Part shown: piece by piece, positions 35,318 to 43,588 of the stretch
Layout of the letters: the number at the start of each line of letters is the position of its first letter
How positions within the stretch are numbered: the first letter of the stretch is position 1
Source of the DNA: Pedobacter ginsengisoli
GTDB lineage: Bacteria > Bacteroidota > Bacteroidia > Sphingobacteriales > Sphingobacteriaceae
DNA length: 64,000 bases
Direction: 5' to 3'
NCBI RefSeq assembly: GCF_030244015.1
Contig: NZ_JASSYX010000002.1
Coordinates: 868,001 to 932,000, forward strand
Program-made: the position numbers and the translations under genes
The notes under the pieces: generated by a model
Told to the model about the DNA's origin: nothing
Database searches by the model: none
Seen by the model: the letters and a program-made list of their open reading frames with translations, nothing else

Positions 35318-36427
35318 ATGAAGAGATTAGTCTATGTGTTGATAATGATCAGCGTTGCTTTTGCATCATGTAAAGACAAAAGTAAATTTGTGATCAGCGG
35401 AGAATTTAAAAATGCCGAGCCGAAAAGCAAAGTTTATCTGTACGCTGTACAGCAAAACAACCAGTCGCCGCTTGATTCTACAGTTTTCTCAGAAAAAGGA
35501 GAGTTTAAATTTAGCCACAGTACTGAAGGTGTGGAGTTCTTCAAGATTGCTGCGGGCCATAGCGAATATGTGATCATTGCGGAAAATGGAGATGGCGTTA
35601 AGATCAGTGCTGATCTTACTGATAAAATGCTGACATACAACATTTCAGGGGGGAAGGAAGCTGATAAACTGCAGGAATTAAATACCTCAAAAAATGCTTA
35701 TTTAGGCAGAATGGCGGCCATACAGGCCCAATTTGATGAAGCCGTGTCGAAGCAGCCTGACCAGCGCGAAACGATCATGCAGCAGATTGCTCCTAAATAC
35801 AACGCAGAGTTGGCGGGACTAAATGCTGCGGTGCTTAAGTTTGCCAATGAAAATACAGAATCACTGGCCGGTTTTTACGCCATAAATATGCTGAACCCGG
35901 CTGAATATGAAAAGGAGATGGTTGCTTTCGCAGGAAAGATCAGCGGAGACCTGAAAAAAAACAAGACCGTAACTGAGTTTGTTGACAAGATGGCCAGCCT
36001 GCAAACGGTACAGGTAGGGCATCCGGCTCCGGATTTTACGGTTCCGGGATTGAATGGACAATCTGTAAAGCGGGATGATTTTAAAGGAAAGTATGTATTG
36101 ATCGATTTTTGGGCTTCCTGGTGTGCACCTTGCAGACAGGAAAATCCAAATGTGGTCAAAGCCTACAATGCCTATAAGGACAAGAATTTTACCATACTTG
36201 GTGTCTCACTGGATAAAGATGCGACAGCCTGGAAAAAGGCTATTGCTGAAGATCAGCTGACCTGGAACCATGCAGGAGAACTGAAGGATTTCGAAGGAGA
36301 TATGGTCAGAAAGTATCATATCGAAGCCATTCCAAGTAATTTTCTGCTTGACCCTAATGGTATGATCGTAGCTAAAAATCTTAGGGGTGAGGACCTTGAA
36401 GCTTTCTTAAGTAAAACTTTACGCTAA
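35318..36427 (+). CDS. DUF4369-TlpA thioredoxin-like lipoprotein
   Basis: 369 residues. A lipoprotein signal (LVYVLIMISVAFASCKDKSK, Cys at about 19) is followed by a DUF4369 beta domain (about 20-130: FVISGEFKNAEPKSKVYLYA), a helical linker and a TlpA/AhpC-type thioredoxin domain from about 235 with the CxxC motif in FWASWCAPCRQENP and the later cis-Pro region HIEAIPSNFLLDPNG. In Bacteroidota such proteins sit in the envelope and reduce or form disulfides, often for cytochrome maturation or stress. The gene follows gatB by 22 bases. Confidence 0.92.
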   Translation: MKRLVYVLIMISVAFASCKDKSKFVISGEFKNAEPKSKVYLYAVQQNNQSPLDSTVFSEKGEFKFSHSTEGVEFFKIAAGHSEYVIIAENGDGVKISADLTDKMLTYNISGGKEADKLQELNTSKNAYLGRMAAIQAQFDEAVSKQPDQRETIMQQIAPKYNAELAGLNAAVLKFANENTESLAGFYAINMLNPAEYEKEMVAFAGKISGDLKKNKTVTEFVDKMASLQTVQVGHPAPDFTVPGLNGQSVKRDDFKGKYVLIDFWASWCAPCRQENPNVVKAYNAYKDKNFTILGVSLDKDATAWKKAIAEDQLTWNHAGELKDFEGDMVRKYHIEAIPSNFLLDPNGMIVAKNLRGEDLEAFLSKTLR

Positions 36428-36532
36428 GCCTAAATTCATGTTAATATATAAGTAGGTATTAACAATTTGTTAACATGTGTTTAACGCTATATTATAATTG
36501 ATTACCTATTTTCGTAACAAATAATTAAAGCT

Positions 36533-37222
36533 ATGAGCGCTGTAAAACAAAAGATACTGATTGTAGATGATGAACCGGATATTTTAGAGTTAATTGAATA
36601 TAACCTAAAGAAAGAAGGGTATCAGGTTTTTCTTGCCAATAATGGACAGGAAGGGATCACAGTTGCTAAGAAAGTTCATCCTGATTTAATCATCCTGGAT
36701 ATCATGATGCCCAAAATGGACGGGATAGAGGCTTGTCGCCTAATGAGGGCAATTCCTGAGTTTAAAAGCACGTTCATGGTGTTTTTGACGGCAAGGAGCG
36801 AAGAGTATTCTGAAATAGCCGGGTTTAATGTAGGTGCTGATGATTATATAGCTAAGCCTATAAAGCCACGGGCACTTGTCAGCAGGATCAATGCCATATT
36901 GAGAAGAAATTCCAGTACTGATGAAGTTTCTGATAATAAAGTGGAAATTGGCGACCTGGTGATCGACAGGGAAGCTTACCTGGTTTATCAGGACGGTAAA
37001 AAGGTTGTTCTCGCTAAAAAAGAATTTGAATTGTTATACCTGCTGGCTTCGAAACCGGGAAAAGTGTATACCAGGGAATCTATCTTAAAGAACATTTGGG
37101 AGGATTCAGTCGTAGTGACCAATCGTACTATTGATGTGCACATCCGCAAACTCCGTGAAAAACTGGGAGAAACTTATGTGGCTACCGTAAAGGGTGTGGG
37201 CTATAAATTCGAACTTTCGTAA
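36533..37222 (+). CDS. OmpR/PhoB-type response regulator (orphan here)
   Basis: 229 residues. The receiver domain has the acidic pair in LIVDDEPDILELIEYNLKKE, the phosphorylated Asp in DLIILDIMMPKMDGIEACRL (about residue 56), the Thr/Ser switch in VFLTARSEEYSEIAG and Lys in DDYIAKPIKPRALVSR. The winged helix (about 135-225) reads LAKKEFELLYLLASKPGKVY and TIDVHIRKLREKLGETYVAT. This is a typical two-component output regulator. No histidine kinase gene lies beside it, so its partner is elsewhere. It is followed by a pseudouridine-synthase gene in the same direction. Confidence 0.94.
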   Translation: MSAVKQKILIVDDEPDILELIEYNLKKEGYQVFLANNGQEGITVAKKVHPDLIILDIMMPKMDGIEACRLMRAIPEFKSTFMVFLTARSEEYSEIAGFNVGADDYIAKPIKPRALVSRINAILRRNSSTDEVSDNKVEIGDLVIDREAYLVYQDGKKVVLAKKEFELLYLLASKPGKVYTRESILKNIWEDSVVVTNRTIDVHIRKLREKLGETYVATVKGVGYKFELS

Positions 37223-37253
37223 CCTCATATATGGGCTCACGGTAATTTATTTG

Positions 37254-37261
37254 TATTTTTG
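37254..37261 (+). promoter_or_regulatory. Candidate -7 box (TATTTTTG) for the RluA-type gene
   Basis: TATTTTTG fits TAnnTTTG and lies 22 bases before the GTG start of the pseudouridine synthase at 37283. A TTTG lies close by, but the -33 spacing is not convincing. The short leader fits a promoter here rather than readthrough alone. Confidence 0.4.
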
Positions 37262-37282
37262 CGCTTTACGTAAAATTACCGA

Positions 37283-38005
37283 GTGAAATATCCTTCCTTT
37301 AAAGACCTGATCCTTTTCGAAAACGATGACTATATCGTTGTAAACAAGCCTCCTTTTGTAGCCTCTCTGGATGAGCGCGGTGGTTCCGGTGAAGTAAATA
37401 TTCTGCGCCTGGCCAAACAATATGCCGACGATGCGCAGGTAGCACACCGTCTGGATAAGGAGACCTCCGGTGCCATGATCATCGCCAAAACGCCTGAAGC
37501 TTATCGTCATGTATCCATACAATTTGAAAAGCGCAGGGTCAACAAGGTTTATCATGCTGTCGTGGACGGACAATTCGTTTTCAAGGACCTGTTTATTGAC
37601 CTTCCAATTCTCAATGACGGCAATAAAAGTGTAACGATAGACAGAAAAGAAGGTAAACGTGCGGAAACTTATTTCAATACCCTAAAGAATTACAGACATT
37701 ATACTTTGATGGAATGTAAGCCTGTAACCGGCCGCATGCACCAGATCAGGATTCACCTCGCCACCCAGCGCGCCGCTATCGTCGGCGATCACATGTATAA
37801 AGGCAAGCCAGTGTTTCTTTCCGGTATAAAGAAAGGCTACCGTATTGCCAAAGACGATGAAGAACAGCCCATCATGAAGCGGTTTGCCCTGCATGCCAGG
37901 TTCGTTACTTTCAAAGGCCTGGATGATAAAGACATATTCATCGACGCACCATATCCAAAAGACTTTGCCACGCTGATCAAGCTGCTGGATAAGTTTGACG
38001 CTTAA
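37283..38005 (+). CDS. RluA-family RNA pseudouridine synthase
   Basis: 240 residues with a GTG start. The catalytic motif is HRLDKETSGAMIIAKTPEAY (the Asp in HRLDKETSG is the nucleophile, about residue 58), with NKVYHAVVDGQFVFKDLFID and the RMHQIRIHLATQRAAIVGD block that closes the active site. It converts uridine to pseudouridine in rRNA or tRNA. Without an S4 domain it is closer to the RluA/TruC-like short type; the target site is unknown. It begins 61 bases after the response-regulator gene. A large perfect-armed palindrome starts at its stop codon. Confidence 0.92.
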   Translation: MKYPSFKDLILFENDDYIVVNKPPFVASLDERGGSGEVNILRLAKQYADDAQVAHRLDKETSGAMIIAKTPEAYRHVSIQFEKRRVNKVYHAVVDGQFVFKDLFIDLPILNDGNKSVTIDRKEGKRAETYFNTLKNYRHYTLMECKPVTGRMHQIRIHLATQRAAIVGDHMYKGKPVFLSGIKKGYRIAKDDEEQPIMKRFALHARFVTFKGLDDKDIFIDAPYPKDFATLIKLLDKFDA

Positions 38006-38031
38006 CGCAAACGGTTGCGCAACGTTTGCGT
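38005..38031. promoter_or_regulatory. Palindrome with LacI-type operator halves in front of locus B
   Basis: ACGCAAACG (38005-38013) and CGTTTGCGT (38023-38031) are perfect inverted repeats around GTTGCGCAA, itself containing the palindrome TTGCGCAA. The sub-sequences CGCAAACGGTTGCG and CGCAACGTTTGCG resemble LacI-family operators with a central CG. No T-run follows, which makes a simple terminator less likely. It lies between the RluA-type stop and sigma factor B, about 130 bases before that gene. Confidence 0.5.
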
Positions 38032-38160
38032 ATGAACTGTGTACTATTATTTAATAGTTTTACTTTAAGCACAAAAACCCGAATTGAGAATATTTAATAG
38101 ACATTTGAACTGCTGATCGGGGGGTCGGCAGATTTAATCACTGTTGCTGATAACAATTAA

Positions 38161-38727
38161 ATGTTTGAGATGAGTACACTTTTATACACCGATGATGAAG
38201 ACGTCCTGATTTCATTTCAGCAGGGAGATGACAGTGCATATGAAATCATTTATGACAGATACTGGGCACTTCTTTATCGCCATGCAAGAAAGATGCTTCA
38301 GAATGATGAAGAAGCAAAAGATGTGGTACAGGAGGTATTCATGGTGTTGTGGACCAAATTAAGCACCTCAGGTATCACTCAGCCACTTGCGGCATTCCTC
38401 TATACAGCTACCCGCAATAAGGTGCTGGATTATATTAAACATTCCAAAGTGAAAGCCAAATACCTTGCAAGTCTGCAGCATGAAATGGAAAGTCAGCTTC
38501 AGCCCCCTGATGGCCTGGTACGTGAGCGGCAACTAGCCCGGCAAATTGAATCCGAAATCCAGTTCCTGCCTCCTAAAATGCGGGAGATCTTTGTGATGAG
38601 CCGCAGGGAATATAAATCCTATAAAGAGATTTCGGAATACCTTCAGATATCAGATAAAACGGTCAAAAAGCAAGTGAGCAATGCCCTGCACATTCTCAAA
38701 GCAAGACTGGGAGCATTTTTATTTTAA
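38161..38727 (+). CDS. ECF RNA polymerase sigma factor (locus B)
   Basis: 188 residues (a second ATG lies at 38170). Region 2 reads YEIIYDRYWALLYRHARKML followed by DEEAKDVVQEVFMVLWTK, and region 4 QFLPPKMREIFVMSRREYKS with EISEYLQISDKTVKKQVSNA. It belongs to the FecI-like group used for SusCD systems in Bacteroidota. The FecR gene follows after 79 bases and the SusC gene follows that, so this factor likely controls its own uptake locus. The upstream palindrome suggests a further layer of regulation. Confidence 0.93.
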   Translation: MFEMSTLLYTDDEDVLISFQQGDDSAYEIIYDRYWALLYRHARKMLQNDEEAKDVVQEVFMVLWTKLSTSGITQPLAAFLYTATRNKVLDYIKHSKVKAKYLASLQHEMESQLQPPDGLVRERQLARQIESEIQFLPPKMREIFVMSRREYKSYKEISEYLQISDKTVKKQVSNALHILKARLGAFLF

Positions 38728-38806
38728 TTTTATTCAATTTCATCTACTCCCTGGGCTAAGCTAAGTCGTTATACCCATAATTAAGCCTAAAAAGGGCTCA
38801 TATAAA

Positions 38807-39994
38807 ATGGAAGACTTTAACGCTGCGCAGGAAGAACTGCTTGATAAATATAAAAAAGGGATCTGTACACCTCAGGAGAAGGCTGCTGTAGAAAACTGGT
38901 ACAATCAGCAGTCGGAAATGACCTCAGATGATCTTGATGAACCCGACTATGACCAAACCCGAAAAGAAATATGGACTGCGCTCCAGTCCAGGAGAATTAA
39001 GGCGCTAAACGAAAACAAAGACAAATCAGTTATCGGGTTAAAAAGACATTATCTAAGTATTGCCGCCTCTCTCCTTATTGTCGTGGCAGCCGGATTGTTC
39101 TTCCTGATGTATAAAAGACAGGAGCAGCCTCTCAAAACAAGTGAACAGGCCAGCATAGCCAGGCCTGGCGGAAATAAGGCATACCTAACACTGTCCAACG
39201 GAAAACGGATCGTCTTAAATGATACCCTGAGCGGTACACTGGCCGTTCATGCCGGTGTAAAGATCACCAAAACCGCGAACGGACAGATTGCCTGTGAAGT
39301 GATTCCGGGAAAAGCAGGTGACCCGCTCAAATACAATACACTTGAAGCTCCTAAAGGCGGGCAATACCAGATCACACTCGTAGACGGAACCAAAATCTGG
39401 TTAAATGCTGCTTCAGTTCTAAGATATCCGTCTCAATTTGCGGGAAAGGAAAGAAAGGTAGAACTCACAGGGGAAGCCTATTTCGAAGTGGCTAAGTCCA
39501 AAACCAAGTCTTTTGTGGTTGTTTCCAAACAGCAGGAAGTACAAGTCCTTGGTACCCATTTTAACATCAATGCTTATGAGGACGAAGCGGGTATTAAGAC
39601 CACTCTTGTTGAAGGCAGTGTTAAGATAACCGCTTCCTCCTCCTCTCAAAAACGCGAAGCAGCGATGGAACTGGATGATGTAATTCTAAAACCGGGTCAG
39701 CAATCAACTGTAAAAGACAACAGAATCAACATTAAAGAGGTTGATACAGAAGAAGCCATCGCCTGGAAAAACGGCTATTTTACCTTTGAAAATGATAATC
39801 TGGAAATGATCATGCGTAAGCTGGAGCGCTGGTACGACGTAGAAGTCACCTACACAGGCCGGATCAGCAATAAAGTAAAAGTAATGGGTTCCATTTCCAG
39901 AAATACTGAATTGCCCGAACTGCTGAAAATGCTCGAAAGCACTGATAAATTCAAATTTAAAACAGAAGGAAGGAGGATCACTGTTATGCTGTAA
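38807..39994 (+). CDS. FecR-family anti-sigma factor (locus B)
   Basis: 395 residues. The cytoplasmic part (about 1-80) ends at a membrane helix near 84-102 (HYLSIAASLLIVVAAGLFFL), then come the periplasmic FecR domain (TLVDGTKIWLNAASVLRYPS, VELTGEAYFEVAKSKTKSFV, VQVLGTHFNINAYEDEAGIK) and a DUF4974 domain at the C-terminus (NLEMIMRKLERWYDVEVTYT). It is a standard SusCD-linked anti-sigma factor. Compared with its counterpart in locus C (413 residues), it lacks the three palindrome-encoded insertions. It is followed by an intergenic hairpin and then susC. Confidence 0.93.
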   Translation: MEDFNAAQEELLDKYKKGICTPQEKAAVENWYNQQSEMTSDDLDEPDYDQTRKEIWTALQSRRIKALNENKDKSVIGLKRHYLSIAASLLIVVAAGLFFLMYKRQEQPLKTSEQASIARPGGNKAYLTLSNGKRIVLNDTLSGTLAVHAGVKITKTANGQIACEVIPGKAGDPLKYNTLEAPKGGQYQITLVDGTKIWLNAASVLRYPSQFAGKERKVELTGEAYFEVAKSKTKSFVVVSKQQEVQVLGTHFNINAYEDEAGIKTTLVEGSVKITASSSSQKREAAMELDDVILKPGQQSTVKDNRINIKEVDTEEAIAWKNGYFTFENDNLEMIMRKLERWYDVEVTYTGRISNKVKVMGSISRNTELPELLKMLESTDKFKFKTEGRRITVML

Positions 39995-40043
39995 ACTCTA
40001 CTTACCGGTATCTAAAGTATGGCCCGGGAAGCCTTGCTAAAGA

Positions 40044-40069
40044 ACCAGGAGTGTTCGCGCACCCCTGGT
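40044..40069 (+). promoter_or_regulatory. Intergenic hairpin between fecR and susC (locus B)
   Basis: ACCAGG (40044-40049) pairs with CCTGGT (40064-40069), and GTG (40051-40053) with CAC (40060-40062), with the loop TTCGCG between. The 190-base gap between the anti-sigma gene and the SusC start has no other feature. A similar hairpin occupies the same position in locus C (54649-54678). Attenuation or mRNA stability is a possible role. There is no T-run, so full termination is unlikely. Confidence 0.55.
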
Positions 40070-40184
40070 CAAAGAAGTTTGGATTACCTATCAAAATTTT
40101 GAATCAACAAAACCAATTAATCGAACCTGAATACCAAAGCGTTTGCAGCGCAATGGTAATCAACAACCAAACCAATTCAAATGT

Positions 40185-43100
40185 ATGAAAATTTATCTCT
40201 CTGATTCGTATGGGGCTTTCTGTATGAATAAGAAAATCTTATTAATCATGAAGTTGACAGTTATTTTAATCATATCAGCGCTGCTACAGGTAAATGCTGC
40301 CAGTTTAGCGCAGAATAAGATTACGCTCAATGTAAAGAATGAATCGCTGGACAAAGTGCTAAAGTCCATCAGAAAACAGACTGGATATAACATCATTATC
40401 ATATCGACCAATATGGATAATGCAAAACCTGTTCATGTAAATTTAAAGGAGGCAAGCCTCCAAACTGCACTCAACAGCGTGCTGACCAACACTGGATTGA
40501 CCTATGCCATAGATGGTAAATCCATAGTGGTCAAGGAAATTAAGGACAATCCTGTAACCGCAAAGCCGCAACAGGCCCTCAGGTTTATGAAGGTATCCGG
40601 TGTGGTAAAAGATGAGCTGGCTATGCCCATACCTGGAGTAAGCGTGAAGGTGACTGGTGAACAGCGCAATGCAGTTACGAACGGCAATGGTAAGTACACC
40701 ATTGAAGTCGAGCCTACTGACTCACTCGAATTTAGCTATGTAGGTTATAAAAAGCAGGTCATCCCGGTGCGAAATAGGGTAGACATTAATGTCATACTTG
40801 TGCCAGACGAAGGCAGTCTTGATGAGGTAGCCATCGTAGGGTTTGGTAAACAAAAGAAAGCGAGTCTGGTGGGTGCACAGGTCACCATAAGGCCGGAGGA
40901 ATTAAAACTTCCCGTAAGGGACCTGACATCCGCAATAGCCGGCCGCCTGGCAGGGGTTGTGGCCTATCAGCGAGGAGGTGCACCAGGTTCAGATGCTGCA
41001 GATATATTTATCCGCGGCATAGGAACATTTTCTTCCAGTCCGCAAACGCCGCTATTGGTGGTAGATGGGGTGCCGGACAGGTCTATCAATAACATAGATC
41101 CTGAGGACATTGAAAGTTTCACTGTACTAAAGGACGCGTCTGCAACAGCGGTATATGGTACCAGAGGTGCAAACGGGGTAATCATCATCATTACCAAACA
41201 AGGCAAATCAGGAAAGCCCACAATCAATGCGGAAATCAATCAGGGCACCAGTAAATTCACTGAGCTTCCCAAGTTCCTGGACGGACCGTCATTCATGACT
41301 TTGTACAATGAGGGACTTACCATGCGTGGCAGGACGCCACTGTATACCGAAGAGCGGATTGCAAAGCATATTTCCGGCGAGGATCCGGACATTTATCCAA
41401 ATGTAGACTGGTATGGTACATTGTTCAATAAATATGGAAATAACAACCGTGCTACTTTAAATGTGCGGGGTGGTTCAGACAATGCGACTTATTATATTTC
41501 TGCCGGTTATTATGGCGAGGTGGGGATGTTCAAGCGCGATGAGGTTCAGTCCTACAATTCCACACTTAAAATGGATAGGTTCAGTTTTACCAGTAATGTA
41601 GGCGTAAACATCACCAAAACTACCAAGCTGGATCTTGGTGTTAACGGCTTTATCACTAACATTAACCAGCCTGGTTATGGTGTAAATGAGCTTTTTGCAC
41701 TTGCTACCAGCTCTGCTCCGCACATCATCCCTACCCGTTACTCCAACGGGCAATGGCCGCAGTTGCCTGGTACACTTCCCAGTCCGCTGATGGCGCTTAC
41801 ACAGTCGGGCGTAACGACAACCTACAACAATACCGTCCGCTCCAACCTGAAAGTTGCTCAGGAGCTGAATATGATTACCAAGGGTCTGAATTTCTCCGCA
41901 TTGTTTGCATTTGACGTAAACGTAAACAACAACCTGAACCGTACCAGAACTGTGCAGACCTATTTTGGCAATACCAGGGATACAGAAGGAAATCTGATCA
42001 CTGCCATCAGTACTGCAGGTACCAATGATCTTGGCTATGGTTATACCAGGTATGGTGACAGGCGTTTTTACAGTGAAGCAGCATTAAACTATTCCAGGAA
42101 ATTTGGTGATCATGACGTGTCCGGACTTGCTTTATTCAATCAGTCGGATTACAGCGATGCAACAGCGCGTGTGACCAGTTATAAAGGTGCTATTCCATAC
42201 CGTCAGCGTAATTTTGTTGGCCGTGCTACTTACGGCTACAAAGACCGTTATTTTGTAGAAGGAAACTTCTCCTACTCGGGATCTGACAACTTCGTCCCAA
42301 GCAAGCGTTATGGACTTTTCCCGTCTATAGGGGCGGGCTGGATTGTGTCCAAAGAATCCTTCTTTGAGCCGGTTAAAGATGTAATTTCTCATTTTAAACT
42401 TCGTTACACCTACGGTGTATCCGGAAATTCGTCAAATAATATAAACACCCCTGACCTTAGGTTTTTGTACCTGACCACTATCGGAACCGGATATGGTTAT
42501 ACATTTGGTGAACCGGGATCCACAAGAAGCTACGATGGATACGGTGAAAGCCGCATCGGAGGTGATGTTAAATGGGAAAGCTCTTACAGGCAAAATCTTG
42601 GTATAGAACTTAATTTCCTTAAAGACGACCTGCAGTTTATTATTGAGTTATTTAAGGAAAGGCGTGAAGGAATTCTTTTGCCGAACTATGTAATCCCTTA
42701 CAATTCAGGATTTACCGTTGGTAATATTCCGTATAACAATATTGGTAAGACCCGGAACAAAGGTATAGATGCTACCATGAATTATACCAAAAATTTTGGC
42801 GATCAAAGCTTTTTCAGCTTCAGGGGAACATTCAATTATAATAAAAACTTAGCGGTATTTGACGGTTTGCCGCCATGGCGATATGATTATCTGAACCGCA
42901 TTGGTCAGCCGATCAGCCAGCGCTTTGGTTATATAGCCACCGGTCTGTTCCAGACCCAGGAAGAAGTAGACAATGCAGCCGTTCAATCCGGTGATGTACG
43001 TCCGGGAGATATCCGGTACAAAGATCTGAACGGCGATGGTGTGATCAATTCCAATGACCAGACGGGTATAGGCTATGGGGCTGTACCGCGTATCGTATAT

Positions 43101-43580
43101 GGCCTCAATTTTGGTGGTGGCTACAAGAAATTTGACATCAGTTTGTTCTTTCAGGGAGCAGCGCTGGTGGATTTCAACTACGCAGGGGGTTTTGGGACTA
43201 CGCCATTTTCTCAGGGCCCGTCTTACGGCAATATGTACACCTCTGTTAATGACCGCTGGACGCCTGATAATCCGAATCCAAGGCCATTCTATCCGCGTCT
43301 TTCCACCAATCAGGACATCACTACCAACTACTATACCAGCACCTGGTGGGTACAGCGCGCCGATTATATCCGTTTAAAAAGTGCGGAACTGGGTTACAAC
43401 TTTGACAATAAGTTCCTGTCCAAAGTGGCCATTAAACGCCTCAGGATATTTGCCAACGGTACCAACCTGCTGACTTTCTCTAAATGGAAATTGTGGGATC
43501 CTGAACTGGGAGATGGCCGTGGAGCTTCTTATCCAAACATCACCACATACAATATGGGTTTACGCGCTAACTTTCAATAA
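40185..43580 (+). CDS. SusC/RagA-family TonB-linked receptor with STN domain (locus B)
   Basis: 1131 residues from the ATG at 40185 (a TTG in frame lies further upstream). The signal peptide (LLIMKLTVILIISALLQVNA, cut near AAS/LAQ) is followed by an STN domain (about 45-110, LNVKNESLDKVLKSIRKQTG), a carboxypeptidase-regulatory-like domain (about 130-210), a plug (IAGRLAGVVAYQRGGAPGSD, SFTVLKDASATAVYGTRGAN) and a long barrel. It makes a lidded outer-membrane importer with the SusD protein downstream and signals to FecR. The cargo is unknown. The next gene starts 8 bases after the stop. Confidence 0.94.
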   Translation: MKIYLSDSYGAFCMNKKILLIMKLTVILIISALLQVNAASLAQNKITLNVKNESLDKVLKSIRKQTGYNIIIISTNMDNAKPVHVNLKEASLQTALNSVLTNTGLTYAIDGKSIVVKEIKDNPVTAKPQQALRFMKVSGVVKDELAMPIPGVSVKVTGEQRNAVTNGNGKYTIEVEPTDSLEFSYVGYKKQVIPVRNRVDINVILVPDEGSLDEVAIVGFGKQKKASLVGAQVTIRPEELKLPVRDLTSAIAGRLAGVVAYQRGGAPGSDAADIFIRGIGTFSSSPQTPLLVVDGVPDRSINNIDPEDIESFTVLKDASATAVYGTRGANGVIIIITKQGKSGKPTINAEINQGTSKFTELPKFLDGPSFMTLYNEGLTMRGRTPLYTEERIAKHISGEDPDIYPNVDWYGTLFNKYGNNNRATLNVRGGSDNATYYISAGYYGEVGMFKRDEVQSYNSTLKMDRFSFTSNVGVNITKTTKLDLGVNGFITNINQPGYGVNELFALATSSAPHIIPTRYSNGQWPQLPGTLPSPLMALTQSGVTTTYNNTVRSNLKVAQELNMITKGLNFSALFAFDVNVNNNLNRTRTVQTYFGNTRDTEGNLITAISTAGTNDLGYGYTRYGDRRFYSEAALNYSRKFGDHDVSGLALFNQSDYSDATARVTSYKGAIPYRQRNFVGRATYGYKDRYFVEGNFSYSGSDNFVPSKRYGLFPSIGAGWIVSKESFFEPVKDVISHFKLRYTYGVSGNSSNNINTPDLRFLYLTTIGTGYGYTFGEPGSTRSYDGYGESRIGGDVKWESSYRQNLGIELNFLKDDLQFIIELFKERREGILLPNYVIPYNSGFTVGNIPYNNIGKTRNKGIDATMNYTKNFGDQSFFSFRGTFNYNKNLAVFDGLPPWRYDYLNRIGQPISQRFGYIATGLFQTQEEVDNAAVQSGDVRPGDIRYKDLNGDGVINSNDQTGIGYGAVPRIVYGLNFGGGYKKFDISLFFQGAALVDFNYAGGFGTTPFSQGPSYGNMYTSVNDRWTPDNPNPRPFYPRLSTNQDITTNYYTSTWWVQRADYIRLKSAELGYNFDNKFLSKVAIKRLRIFANGTNLLTFSKWKLWDPELGDGRGASYPNITTYNMGLRANFQ

Positions 43581-43588
43581 AATAAACC

